NCBI GenBank assembly: GCA_033182465.1
Contig: CP137318.1
Coordinates: 1,550,001 to 1,614,000, forward strand
Length of the DNA stretch: 64,000 nucleotides
Direction of reading: 5' to 3'
Source: Sanghuangporus weigelae
Lineage: Eukaryota > Basidiomycota > Agaricomycetes > Hymenochaetales > Hymenochaetaceae
Part shown: one piece after another, positions 47,559-60,500 of the stretch
How positions within the stretch are numbered: position 1 is the first letter of the stretch
How the letters are laid out: every line of letters starts with the position of its first letter
The notes under the pieces: generated by a model
Told to the model about the DNA's origin: nothing
What the model saw: only the letters and a program-made list of their open reading frames with translations
The model's database searches: none
Made by a program: the position numbers and the translations under genes

Positions 47559-48811
47559 TCAATCTGAACCAGTCAGACCGCCCGTCGCACCAGTATCGGC
47601 AATACGTTGGAGTGCCTGGTCCTGTTGAACACAGGTTACAGTGGTACCCGCCTTGTTCACGAGCGGCAGAGCAGCACAGGTATTCCCAGCAGCTTCGCCG
47701 CAGTCCATCAGCTGGAATGCGCCGTTGGCGCAAAGCGCGAAGCTCGTGCCGACGCATGCCGTCTCGCCCTCATCGCAGGAGCTATTTTGCGAAAGAGTTT
47801 GGAACTGCGCGTTTAATTTCTGCGCGTCCAATCCGTTCTGGAGCAGGAAGTTTGAGGAGGAGGATGAAGATGGCGAGGCGGCAACATTTCCAGCTGCACT
47901 TTCCGACGACGCATCGGATGAAGGGGCGTCGCAAGAGGATACTTCAGTAGGTGAGGCCACAGAGGTGTCGGATTCTGAGACTGTAGCCGTGGCTGCTAAA
48001 GTGTCAGATACAGTAGCTGTGGCCGTAGCTGACTCTACAACACTTGAGGCAACTGCGGAGCTCGAAGTAGAGCTTGTATCACTCGAGTTACTGCCGGAAC
48101 TGGAGTTGCTGGAACCACCAGATGAGTTAACGTTGCTACGAGACCACGTTAGTCAAACTCAGGGAGACAAACAAAATTGAACATACCTGAGTCCGGGATC
48201 ATCAGTGACATCAGAGAGCTGACTCCCGTCTGTAATCCCTCCTTGCGGGTTAGCCGGGCAGCTTCTCGGCGTTTCAAGACTTGACAGTCCGAATGGCACG
48301 GTGCCCTCAGCACCAGCCTGGAGGTTCCCGACAAACGTATCCTTCGTACCCTCAAACTGGCACTGGAACAAGCCATCTAACTCCGAATTCTTAGGAGCTT
48401 CCTGGCAATACGGAATTTGGAACGAATCAGGCGAGTTTCGTGGCTGCTGTACGAAGATCTGAGTGAACTCGATCATATCCGCGTCATTGTTGAGCTGTTT
48501 GGCCAGATCGATCATCTGGTCGGCTGCGTTCTGCTGGTCGCATGGACCTGCCGCTGCGAGGAGGGTCATGAACGCAGTTTGCGACAGAGGATTGCACTGA
48601 TCGGCTCCGCCTGCTGCTGTCTAAAACCGATGCGAGCTGGATGTCAGATAATATTAAGACAGAATCTGTAAATAACGGGACGTACGCATGCTTGCACCCA
48701 TTTGGCAGTGGAATCAGCGATGGTCTGCGCAATGCGCTTGTTCAAGGGACCCGCCCAAGATGTAGCGGCCGAAGTGGCGAGGACAAGGGCGAAAAGGCTA
48801 GAAGCGACCAT
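47559..48811 (-). CDS. secreted cysteine-rich protein with a CBM19-like C-terminus
   Basis: Exons 48811-48686, 48620-48187 and 48135-47559 give 378 residues. A signal peptide is clear (VASSLFALVLATSAATSWAG, probable cleavage after about residue 20). The N-terminal domain (about 40-185) has paired cysteines and the segment CDQQNAADQMIDLAKQLNND. A Ser/Thr-rich linker, likely O-glycosylated, runs from about 190 to 285. The last 90 residues, including SCDEGETACVGTSFALCANG and LMDCGEAAGNTCAALPLV, resemble the small chitin-binding CBM19 pattern. A wall-associated role is inferred from this; no catalytic residues can be named. Confidence 0.8.
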
Positions 48812-49741
48812 GACTGGTTGGAAAGAATGACCGAGTGACCTCACAGAGAAAGAAAACGAAGGAGATGGAAGATGTGAAAGTCTGCTTCAAGCAGAGGAGT
48901 AATGAAAGGATAAGGAAGAGGGGAAGGATCGAATTGGATAGCGGCCGTGCATAGAGGAATGATCTTTATATCTGGTTGGGCAGCCACACGGCCTGTTACC
49001 ACACGAGTTATTGTATTTGGCGCGGATGAATGAAATTTTCAGCCACGGGGGCTCAGAAGAGACAGAGCCAACCATTCTTTTCGGCAGGCAAACCACAACT
49101 AGGAACGGGGGCTTCTATTCATTCCTCCATCGACTTCGGAAGATGTGAATCATGAGGAAATAGATTGTATCCTGCCGGATCAAATCATAACTCTCTTCCT
49201 TCGTTACGACCTATATCGGGCAGTTTTCTTTGCATATAGTGAATATCCAACCAGGAAAGAGGGATTGGCACGGTCATGTTGTCTATGTTGTCTCTGTACA
49301 GCCATTGTCGTCAAAGCTCAGTACAACAAAAGACAAGCGCTGCTCACCTCGAATGCCACCACTCCGCTGCACAATCAACAAGAAGTCTTCCCAATCAGGA
49401 TGAAGAATGCTCTCCGAGATGGGTCAGGCTGGTCATGCGCACAGGAGACTCGATGAAGGCTCCCATGGCAACTTGTCTGCTTACTCGTCGTTGCTATGGA
49501 GCAACGAGGGGAAGGGGACGCGCCGAGGATCCTCACGCTATACCTCCTACACACATTCATCATCCATTCTTCCTTTCAGACTTTCTTTTAGATACAATGC
49601 ACTTTCCTCAATACGCACTCACACTTGCTCATCCTTATGCGGCACTAGTACTCGGGCCGAAAATAACTACAAAGAAGTTGTAATTATAGCTAACACCTCT
49701 CACATTGATTTTTACTGCCGGAGCTATACTCATGCCTTTTC
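48812..49741. other. intergenic region
   Basis: About 930 bp between the start of the secreted protein gene and the 3' end of the GH92 gene, both on the minus strand. The part up to about 49150 is probably the promoter of the secreted protein gene. Short plus-strand frames (for example 49407-50051) run antisense into GH92 and lack motifs. Confidence 0.4.
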
Positions 49742-52700
49742 TCATAACTCGGCCTTCTGTGCTCTCTCGGTATGCTCTCTACCTTCTCTTGCTGCATCAT
49801 CACCTCGCGCAATAGTCGCCGAACCCCACGCTTGTGGGCTGTCGCTCATCTCAAACACGATATTTGCCCCGTGTGCGATTTGCGCGTGTGTGATCACCGG
49901 ATCGTCTAGTGGAATGCCGTCTATGGTCAAACTCTTCACGTACTTTTTGGTTGGTGCAGCTTTTGAGGTAATGACGAGAGGGCGCGGTGCTCCCGGAAGA
50001 TTAACCGTCACTTTATCGAAAAAGGGTCTAAAAAAGCAGAAAAGAACATGACCAGATGGTCGAGAATGTATAGGAAGAATGGTACATACGCTCCTACAAC
50101 ATATGTGGCTGAAATTGGATCCACAGGATAGAATCCCAATGCACTGAAAAGATACCACGCACTCATTTGACCGCAGTCTTCATTCTGAAGCAAGCTACTG
50201 GTTAGTGGGGAAAACGGAACCAATTAGAAGAAGAGCCTCACCCCAGAGAGGCCATCGATAGTGTCATTATAATCTTCTCTCGCAATGTCGCGGACACGTT
50301 GTTGTGTCTTCGACGCTGCTCCCGCGAGTGAATACAGGTAAGGGATATGATGCGATGGCTACAACAAAGCCATGCATTGGTAACGCGCAATTACAAGTTG
50401 CGAAATGAACTCGCCTCGTTGGTATGCGCGTTGTGGCCTCCGTCGAAATGCTGGTCCAGAAAGTCCACGAAACTAGCGTTTCCGCCCTTAAGCGCAACGA
50501 GTCCCGGAACGTCGTGCGGTACATCAAATGTATACGCCCACATGTCTCCCTCTGTCCAGCCTTGGTCCTGGCCTGCCCATACACCAGAAGCATTGCGAGC
50601 CTCCATGAAACCCGTATCATTATTGAAGATTGACTTGTACGCGCTGTGTGAACGTGCACCGAAGAATCCTGCATCTGCTGTCTTGTTGAGAACTGCAGCT
50701 AGAACGGCAACAGCGTAGTCGTCATCTGAAGTCTCTTTTGAACACTGAACTGCCACAAGAAGAAATTGTCAGGCTTACAGGCATAGTCCAACGTTCGTGA
50801 TGCTGCCTCCGAATGGATGTCGTTCGCAACCCAGCCTTTCGGCGCGTATACAGTCGACAGCCCCGCACGTACTTCATATCCAACACCCTGAAATGCGGTT
50901 GAGTACCTTGGATTTACTACGGTAGCACATGATGGTCAGGTACCTGTTCTCGGTCAGCATACCTATTTCCAGTCAACAGAATGTCGTCAAAAGGAAAGGA
51001 GCCACTTGCCGCAAATAATTGTCACCTTCCGGAGGAACGGTTGCATCTTTATGCACCGCTTCGTAAGCTAACTCAGCATCAAACTTGTCGCCAAAGCCCT
51101 TGAGGACGGCTTCGGCTACAAGGGAATCAGCGTGCGTGCCAACCATGATATTTGTCTCTAAACACAAGCCATATGAGTTTCTAACGGACTCGTTTCACCA
51201 CATGTTGTAACCTGACGGGACTCGCCTACAATATTCTTCCACATGGGAAGCCACCCTCCCTTTCAACGAAACTATGTCGACGTAGTTCGATTTGTCAAAA
51301 CACATACGACTGACCTCTTTGTAATCCTGGAGCATACTCGTCACCATAGCTGGTATACGTTCTGGAACGAAGAGTATCTGCCATGCCCATGCTGCTCTGA
51401 ACGTATCCTGAAAAGCTGCCCTCAGCAAAGGACAGGAGAGCTTTCCGAAGTAGAGCATACCCAAATCGAATAACCGGTATACGATTCGCCATCATGAACC
51501 GTATCGTCATAGCCGGAATAATACTTCCCCTCTTCACTTTGTTCGTACGGGTACTGTCATAGAAATCAGCAGGAATAGCAAAGAGAAGGTATGATTACCG
51601 ACTTGCAATGCATGGAAGAAACCTGTGTAAAATGTCGTCAAGTTCTCCTTGGTTGCTCCCTCAATCGTGATCATCTCAAGTTTGTCCTTCCACGCTTTAC
51701 GGGTCTCATATGCCGTTTCTTCGAACGAACGCCCATCCGGAACTTCGTTCTCGAGGTTCCGGCGCGCTTGGTCGACTGAGATGAACGAGACGCCTACGCG
51801 CACATTCACCGCACTTGACGCATTTGCAAAGCGCACATATCCCGAGAGTTGAGCGCCTGTACTATCTGTTTCGTTCGCGGATATCGATCCATTCCTCGCA
51901 ACGCCCCATGATACAAAGGGTACGTCGAAGCGCGCAGCAAAGTATCCTGAGAATGATGGAGCTGGATTTGGTCCGATCAGGAAGTCCTGTCTTTCCGGGT
52001 TGTTACCTGAGATTTCTCTCGCGACAGGATCAATGTGAACAGATCCGACAGGATATGTAAAGTTAGTCGAATCGTCGGAGCCCATGACTGAAGCTCGTGT
52101 CACTTCCAATAGAACGTACGGATCGCTGTTCTCAGGAAATGTAAAACGAAGGTGTCCAACGCGAGACGCTGACATTGAACGTCAGGGAGTCATCTTAGCA
52201 TAAAGTATGTTTAGACAATTTACTTGCAGTCATCTCTGTCTTCACTTCCCCATCCTTCTCATCAGTCATTTGCACCTTATAGTATGCAGCCCCAGCTTGC
52301 TCGTCTTTCTTCTTGAACTTCATCGCGCGATCCTCAAAACGAGGCTTTACTTCACCGGTACCAGGAACAACGGTGAACGTCGCGCTTTCACCCATCCATA
52401 TTGCAGGCTGGTGCGTAGCTTGGAATCCATGAATCTGACGGTCGGTATGATTGTATGGTGTGACAGATACATAATTCAAACGCGTTTGTGCAACCCAGCG
52501 CGTCATCCCGAAGGGAGGCGCGACGCTTGGGATCATCCCGCCTGACCCGTCCGGTGTGATACCACCGTTCCCAATCATTCTAGAGCAATATACGGTTGAG
52601 AATATTCATCAGCAACGGCTTCGAGAAACATATGCCATATAAATGAGCTTACGGGTTCACATAGTCAACAGCTGCGCTAGCAGGTGTACCAATAGGAGGT

Positions 52701-52786
52701 ACAGAACTCGTCCATTGCGCCCAAACTGACCAAAGGTACGCGTAAGGTTGCCACTGAAGCAGCTGCATTCTTCTGTAAAGACGCAT
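49742..52786 (-). CDS. glycoside hydrolase family 92 alpha-1,2-mannosidase-like protein
   Basis: Thirteen exons: 52786-52653, 52579-52224, 52168-51603, 51553-51461, 51407-51315, 51259-51226, 51157-51010, 50962-50944, 50887-50779, 50725-50415, 50358-50242, 50184-50090 and 50027-49742, total 786 residues. GH92 landmarks are VDYVNPMIGNGG, TATSRVGHLRFTFP, YSGYDDTVHD, WDTFRAAWAWQ, GTHADS, DYAYDDYAVAVLA, the catalytic-region NEPSHHIPYLY, and NEDCGQMSAWYLFSALGFYP. These are calcium-dependent exo-mannosidases acting on N-glycans. The N-terminus (MRLYRRMQLLQWQPYAYLW) is a hydrophobic, Trp-rich, atypical signal; an extra upstream exon is possible. Three introns start with GC. Confidence 0.94.
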
Positions 52787-53950
52787 CGTTAGTCCAATCC
52801 GAAATCAAACAGCATGTTCTGTTCCGCGTTATGTACCAAGATATATTTATATTTTTACCGTCCCGTCATACAACTGACCAGGTGACTTTCAAAACACTTC
52901 GACGATGACCGCGTGGTACAGATTGGTTTGATTGATCAAGTTCTTATGAAGAAATTCAGATGCCAGCGACTTGAGAGCCGCTTTGCACGGTCCGGGTTGA
53001 ACTGAGAAGAGGTGAGCGGATTTTGAGAACCGACGCGTCGCGTCAATTACGTCGATCCTTCTACGCGTTCGTTTTGGAACTCCGGTTTATTTGGGCGCGT
53101 CACTTTTCCTCGAAAGCAAGTAAGGATCTGAACTGGCAGGACGCAGCCTGTGCTACGAAGCTCTACTATCTTCAGCTAAGCCTATATCTTGCATATTCGT
53201 TGTCGCCAAGAAATTAAATGTTTCGCTATGATATATACCTGTAGCCGAGGTGAGAATATCGGTGTATTGACTATGTATACCTGTAATCGTCTCAATCTAG
53301 CACGCCTTGAAATCACAAGAGTACTCTACTCGACATGCTTGCTCGAACAATATGACATAATATGCACACAATCACGACCATCATGTCATGAGAATAACAA
53401 TGTATATTACAAAGCATATGTGCAAAGCGACTCAGCGCGAGTAAAGCTACAACACCTAAGTAACTACATCATGTACAAGAAAGCCGACGATGCTTGAGCA
53501 AAGAGCATCTACGCGGTCGGAATCGGCTCAAAAAGAAGCCCATAAGGTAATGGGTCAAAAAATGATTATGAAGAAAAAAAGTGAAGGTTCTTCGGATATA
53601 AGTATGATGTAGGTGCGCAAGACGAGGAGATATCAATGACGCCAGGGTACTGTACAAAAGAATAGGAGGCGACAATTAGGTATGATATGATGCGCGATTG
53701 CAAAGAAGAGAAAGTCCAGACGCCCGGGTTGCCTATGTGACAGAGAAAGATAAAATGTACGGAGAAGACTCTGAGTGCAATCGCAGACACAAATGATGAG
53801 ATATGGGAGAGAAGAGACTCGTCACGAGCGGGCAGACTGATAAAGTGAAATTTAAGAGTAAAGCAGCATGCAGCACGATTAGATAATTGCACCACCGAGA
53901 AAAGTGAAAGGCTGCGCGATTCAGAATAAGATGAAGAAACAGGGGAGTCA
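52787..53950. other. intergenic region, about 1.2 kb
   Basis: It contains the GH92 promoter: on the minus strand an AT-rich AAATATAAATATATC box lies about 55-75 bp upstream of the ATG. The part from 53470 to 53950 is probably the 3' flank of the neighbouring minus-strand gene's unit. No gene is supported. Confidence 0.4.
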
Positions 53951-56178
53951 TTATTTCGCCTCAAAAGCAAGGCGACTCCCACCGAGTCCCTCGAACGCAA
54001 CACCCGTCAAGCGTTCCCGGCCGCAGCCCAAGCTACCGGAGTACGCTCGGCCCTCCCATGGGAGGCCCTTCTCACTCAAACGCTTTGCATGCGCCTTCAG
54101 CCGCAACATACAGGGATTTGCTACCGGCCGCAACCGCCATTCCGGTGTAATCGGCACCTCCCGCGGGCGCAGAGGAGAAGGAGGCACGAATGCAAGTGGT
54201 GCAAACACTCGCGGTGGCACAGGAGCATCAGGGCTTGGGTGAGTTTGTACGAGAGGTATGTTGAGATCGGAAGGCAAGTTGAGATCCCGTGTTGGTCCGT
54301 GTATAGGATAAGGCGCAAAATATTGCACGTCGCTTGGACTCGCGCGATATCCGGCAGGCTGTAGGGATTGAAGGGCCCTACGCGTGGAATTCGGATCCGG
54401 TAATAGGAATAGATCTGGCTGCAAAGTAACCGCGAACTGAATGGTGCGTAGGTACGATTGTTGCATTCTGCTCGCGAAATCCACTAGTCCGTGGACGGAT
54501 TGTCTTACCCGCGTCACAAGCACAGACGTAACTTTCCCGTCCTTAACCTGATGTGACGGACGAAGTGACATTTCATCTGGGCTTTGCTCCTGCTTCCCAC
54601 ACTCGGTGCGAAGAGGTGTCTCGGACAATTCAACAAGTGAGAGGCTGCACCTACGATAAGTTCGACATGAATGGATAGCTCGCTTCCTGGGCGACATCTC
54701 ATCGACTAGAGATGGAAATTGCACCTTCCCTGATTTCGGAGAGGAAGGCGGTGTAGTAATGCACGTCGAGGTAGTGGTTCCACTTGTCGCCGAAGCCCAT
54801 GAATTCGTACGCGAGATCGTTGATTCAGAGCTCGCGGAGCACGCAATGCAAGAAGCATCCGCTTCTGAGAAACGAGAGAAAGCCCAGACTCTCGGGTAGG
54901 CTTCCATCTTGCCTTTACTCTTCGCCGGTAGTCGCTCAGTATCATGCGGGAGACATGGTTCTAGTAATGAACTCAGCACCCGATCCCGCGATGGGGAACG
55001 TGGTCTCTGTGGCTCAGAATCAGGAAAGAGCGGGCCATGAAGGCTCCTGACAACCTCTCTAAGAGAGACTGAACAAGGCTTCACTTCTGGTATGTTCCCT
55101 TGATAAGTCGGAACCAAATTGATTCTTGACGAGAAGAGGCCAGAGGATTGGGTTGTTTCATTGCACTTCTGGGTCACGGAGTCAGCTTATTCCCGTTCGT
55201 AGTCCTCGGATTACGTACCTGTACAGACAAACCCGTGGCGGTTGAACGTGAAAGACGCTCCCTTTCCACTCTGAACTCCAGTACGCGAGAGGTTTGCGAG
55301 GAAGACCTCGACCCTTCATCAAGTCGATGAGTAAAAGCCTTAGACGTCCCAACCTGTCCAGACTCTATGTCCTGTATTCGGTCGCGTGCACGATACTTCC
55401 TTGATTGTGCTTCTCTCTCTCGACGTTCACGTTCCTCATTGATCGCAGCAAGGGACTCCTCATCAAGCACAAGTTCACCGCCAGGCACGAATTCAAAATC
55501 CTCGTCACGGACTTGGTCGATGCGCGGATCATCATCGGATGTCACGTCGATGCCTTGTGTCTTGAGGTAAAGAACGCGTGCGCGGTGCATGTTCCGGCAG
55601 CGGCAGAGCTTCTCACCGGAAGTCGGCAAACAGGTGATCTGACAAGCCGCATAGGCTTGTTGCATTTGGTCTTGTAAGCTCAGACTGTCAAGTGAAATCG
55701 AAGATTCTTCATCTTCGCCAAAGAAGGGAGAAGGCTCGGTGACGGAGACGGAACTAGAATTGGGTCCGGTGACGCATTGTCGCCGACACGAGTCAGACGG
55801 CTCGACGGCTGAGTCAGAGGATTGCACTGGTCTGCGAGGCGACGATGGAAGAGTAGGTAAACGACACGAGCTTGAGGATGCAACCGGCCCTAGCTTCTCG
55901 AGTGGTGCGGGCGTAGTATTAGGTATTGACGAAGCACGTGAAAACGAGGCTGGCGGCGACGTTGGACGAGGCGAACTCGAGCATGCTTGATGAACTAGCT
56001 GAGAAGCAAAGGCCACGCGTTTTCGTCGTTCCTCGGACTCCTTGCGTGCAATAGCCGCCTGGGACACGATCCTGGATCTACCACGCTCTACGATGACCTG
56101 CTTGTGGCGACGCGTCGGCATCGCGTGGGAAGGGGGAGCCGGCGCAAAATGGTTATAATATTGGTGAACGGAGAGCAT
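53951..56178 (-). CDS. unrecognised Ser/Pro-rich protein, 725 residues
   Basis: Two exons, 56178-55219 and 55168-53951, joined in phase 0 by a 50-nt intron (GTACGT to CCCAG). Without splicing the two frames would look like separate genes. The N-terminal third is basic and Ser/Pro-rich (MPTRRHKQVIVERGRSR, a possible nuclear signal). A conserved-looking centre contains QITCLPTSGEKLCRCRNMHR with clustered cysteines, then an acidic stretch and the charged helix INEERERREREAQSRKYRAR. The C-terminal half is disordered until a compact end (LRLKAHAKRLSEKGLPWEGR). I cannot assign a family. The cysteine cluster might bind a metal. Confidence 0.75.
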
Positions 56179-57592
56179 GGCGGATGAGGAGGAGAGAGAA
56201 AGGGGAAGGAGGAGATGAGGAGGAAGGAGAGAGAGAAAGGCGAGGGCTGATAGGTGGCGGTATGGCCGTAAGTAGATATTGTTGCTTGTGGACAGCTTTG
56301 ATAACGATTTAATATATTTCATTTATTTATTTATCCTGTTTTCCTTATCCAACCCTTTCTTCCCTTCCATCCTCTCCTCGTTGCATGTCACCGTAGCCAC
56401 TCCACTGTGCTCAGCTCGCGCAAGCTATTCTGACGCCCGAGGTAAACTGTGAGGTGGCGGCTTGGTTATCGGCCAACCAGAAGACGGCGCTCAGTATAAG
56501 GCTGATGTTTCCCAGCATCTGAGCGGCGTCGATGCTTCCTTGAGTTCATAGCTAGCCGTTGTCCCGCCTCGAGGCCCCGCTATCCCTTTCTATTATTTCA
56601 TCGCCCTGCCTCGCTCCCTGCTGCGTGTTCCCTCTACTCGCCCTCTTTGGCCATCAAGACAATCAGCCATCCCCGACCCCTATACCTGCCTCGCGGCCTT
56701 GTAAGAGTCCTGTACACTCTGACTCCATCATACTCGGCTATGCCCATGTACACCGCGCTTGTTGGACTTCTTCGCTGATAAGGACTCAATATTAACTGCG
56801 CCTTTGGTCCACTAGGACTCTCTCCACTATTGCCGTACAAGTACATGGCGTCTTTGGCTTCTCTGTCACCTCGATCCGTTCCTCTACCTTCGGCCATTCT
56901 CGTAATCCATCACAAGATCACTCATCCCGCTCCTCTTGTACTCGGACAAGATCGAACAGGCGATAACGTCGCCCAACTCTTGCAACCTATGCGACTCGTC
57001 ATTTCCGACGTTCATTTCCGACTGCTCTTGTGTTCATACATGACGTTCCAGTCGTGACTCTCGGTATCGTTTTCACCTCCCGACTCTTCCTTGCCTATAG
57101 TGATTGTTCAAATTAGTTATTTTCAGCTGCGAACCAGGCACCCGAGGAGCATGTACATACACGTAAGCGTCAACGGAATCACCATTTTCTGATTCCGTTG
57201 GAATCGAAACCTGTCAGAGTAAAAATTCTTATTTGTTATTTGGTCTCTGATCGACGGTTACTTGTTTGCCCTTGTTTGCCTCCCGCGCCTCGCCACATGA
57301 TGATTCGCCGCCAAATCAGTGGCGAAGATGGATCGCGATCCGATCAAATTTGAAACGCTCAAAATCAATTCATCTTGATTAAGATAACACAGCACACCCA
57401 CACCACCTCTGTTCCCCAAACTGCATTCACACCATATCTTGCTTCCTCTGAAACATGGGCCATGATGATCAGATACGATGGGGTACAGGTCTAGTTCATC
57501 AGTGTAGTGTACAAGAACTTTGCCACATGATGTATACTTCTCTACATAATAAACCGCCATTCGATACACATTTTGGTTTCTGCAGCATTTCC
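56179..57592. other. intergenic region, about 1.4 kb
   Basis: Upstream of the 725-residue gene (minus) and downstream of SKI2 (minus). It holds CT-rich promoter-like sequence around 56290-56400. Short plus-strand frames (56559-56795, 56830-57057) have no motifs. Nothing further is recognised. Confidence 0.4.
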
Positions 57593-60500
57593 TTAGAAAT
57601 ACAGGCTGGCCGCAAAAATAACTGCACAGAAGAGGAAGCAGTTAGCACATGAATAAAATAACCGAGGGTCGGAAAAGGGACGGATGGAGAAAGGCCGGGG
57701 TAGAGAAAAATAGTGCGAAAATAAAATGCCGCACTCCACAGCCAAGTCCGAATGATAAGTCGATGCAAATCCGATGAAAAATAGTGACGTTGAGGGAGGG
57801 GTCTCGAGGTAGAATACTCACTATCTCGTTTGATTCGTATTTGTGCTTCTTCCATTTTCTTCATTAGTGATGCATCTCCAATCACTCGGGCAGCGTCTCG
57901 AACCTCGCGGCATGTCTCGTCTAGTCGGGTGATCACACGCACTATCGTACCCTCTGCAACGTCCGTGAGCATCATGATCTGTTCGAATGGCTTGCGGACC
58001 GCAAGTCGCAAAGAAGAACGGAGGAGCAGAAAATAGGAAGAAGTCAGCAAAAGAATAGACAGAAGCATAAGAGAGAACGGCTTACCATCCCTTTTGCCCA
58101 CTCGTATACCACTTCTACGAGACCAAATTTAAGGCTCTTCTCGACGTCAGGGGTCCCCACTTTATGTCGGACTTGCACCTCTCCGACGCGTTCAGCAACC
58201 GCCAATAAGGCCCCTCGTCCTTCTTCGAGACGGGGTGTGAGCACAGGCTCAACATCAGTCTTTTCCTGGAATACGAAGCAGGAAAGCAGAGCAACGACTT
58301 CTTCGGGTTCATAATTTGCAAGCATATTCTCCAGAATAACTTCCGTCAGAATCAGCTCATCGGCAGAATTGATCTTGGTGATAAATGCATCAGATATCAT
58401 TACGGAGGGATAACGATGTGAAAGATACCTCGCAGGCTACACGCCCTTTAAGAAGGACCGTCGAATTTGCATCGATGAACTTAAGTTCTTGTAGCACTGC
58501 AATCCGTTGTTCATAGTCTGGGATAAGCTCCAGGTTCTGATCCGAAATCGCCAACTTGAGATTCTCAATATTTGCCCTCAATGTCATTTCACCGTGCAAA
58601 ATAGCGTACTGTACGAAATTGTCAAGAACCTCCAAACTATATACTGATAAGGAATCGAAATAGACGCACATGATCTTTAAAGCTGTCGCATGAGAGACAC
58701 GCCCTCCCCGTTAGCTTCTGGGCCAGATCGTTTCGGGTCTTGAGAGCCTCCTGAAATTCAAATGCACGTATCCGGCTCCAGTCTACTTCTGGAACGCTTC
58801 CCGACTCAGCCCATTCTCTTGCGATTTCGTTCAAAGCGGACACGGCATTGTTCATCGGTGTGATTTTAGCTCGTTCTATTTGGTCGTAGTCGGCCTAGTT
58901 CTTCCACTCAGCTTCAACTTTATTTTAAAGATTCTGATAAAGGTTACCTTCAACGTTCTACTGGTCACCAGGGATATACTTGATAAGGGAACTGCGGCAT
59001 ATTCGTAGACGAAATCTTCGATCATTAGAGATGCTGCATCTGGAGGCCAAAAAGGTGGGACAGGCTGGGCATCTGGATCTGATGCGGTCCAACAATGTTG
59101 AGATGCAAGTACAAAAGATCAAAAGTTTTAATACGCACTGATCTTTCTCCCCTTCCCTTCCTTGTCGCTGAGCACAAGAACGAAGAACGTTTTGACATTG
59201 TCCTGGGAAGGACCTGCTTTCAAAATAATCGCGGCGTTATTCCGAAAATGCTGGCAGTGGTTCATTAGAAGCTAGATACATGGCAAAATACATCGCACGT
59301 ACATCGTCACGAAGGATGACAATCCTGCCTTGAGTAAGGATCTTGGTGCTCTGAGGGCTCGCAACCGCCAAATTCAACATAGTCATGTTAAGGTCCACGA
59401 TGCGAGCGGATGCGTCATAGAACGATCTGATATCCGGTAGGCATTTATCACAGTCTAACTTGGACATTGCCGAAAGCAGTTTCTCATTCTTGATAAGTTC
59501 AGCCCGGGATCACACTGTACCAGCGCAAATACCATCTCACCTCGATGACCTTCCGCTGTTGGTCGGGAAGGAGTTTCTGCGAAGCATTCTCGGAAAAGCT
59601 GCGCTTGATCATCTCTTCAACCTTCAGGGCCTCAACTCGAAGCAAATTCAGAATCATGTTGTAAGTCAGGCGGAACTGAGACACTAATCGCGTAGGAGTT
59701 CCCAGCATCATCGTATGAAGTGTTGTAATCTAGGTTTTGAGTCAGTTAGGAACTTATGGAAATAAAACTAAGAACAACTACATCTGGAAGTTCTTCCCCG
59801 CCAGTTATAATGACAGTTCCCGTGGTATCGAGACCACGCCTCCCTGCGCGGCCAGCCATCTGGGTGTATTCGCCAGGTTCGAGTGTCCGGAAGCTCTTTC
59901 CATCATGCTTCCTGATGCCTGAGAAGACAACACATTTAGCTGGCATGTTCACGCCCTGAATAAAGTAATTTTAAGCATGACAATTGGGCGATCATTTTAA
60001 TTCCTACCATGGCAAATGTCTCCGTTGCAAAGAGCACTTTGACGAGTCCCCGCGCGAATAGAATTTCGACAACCTTCAAAGACGTCAGAACAAAATGGCG
60101 CGTGAGCTCATCGACGAGAGAGATATACCTCTTTGACAATAGGAAGCAGGCCACCATGGTGAACACCGATGCCACGGGAGAGCAGATCTCTCATTCGACC
60201 AATCTGAGGCAATTTTTTATCCGACCCTTGATCTGGTTTGAAGGAGGTCTCTAATGAGAACTTGTAAGCTCACCTTTTAATCGGGTTAAGGCCTTTTCGA
60301 TTGCGATGTGCACTTCGCTCTTCTCACCCGAGGAAGAAAGGTCGATGCTCGTCAATGTTGCAGCATTTTCTTCGCATCGCCTTTTTGAAAACGTAAAGAT
60401 GACAACTGGAAGCAGATTATGTTTTCGAAGGTAGCCAACAAGATGCACATAAAGGTTCCTGTCATTCTGTTGAAGAGAACGTGATCCCCCTGGCGCACCG

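Noticed and set aside
57499-57821. Long C-terminal extension of SKI2 by reading through
   Set aside because: Splicing at 57822/57621 gives the conserved FAASLYF end, which readthrough does not.
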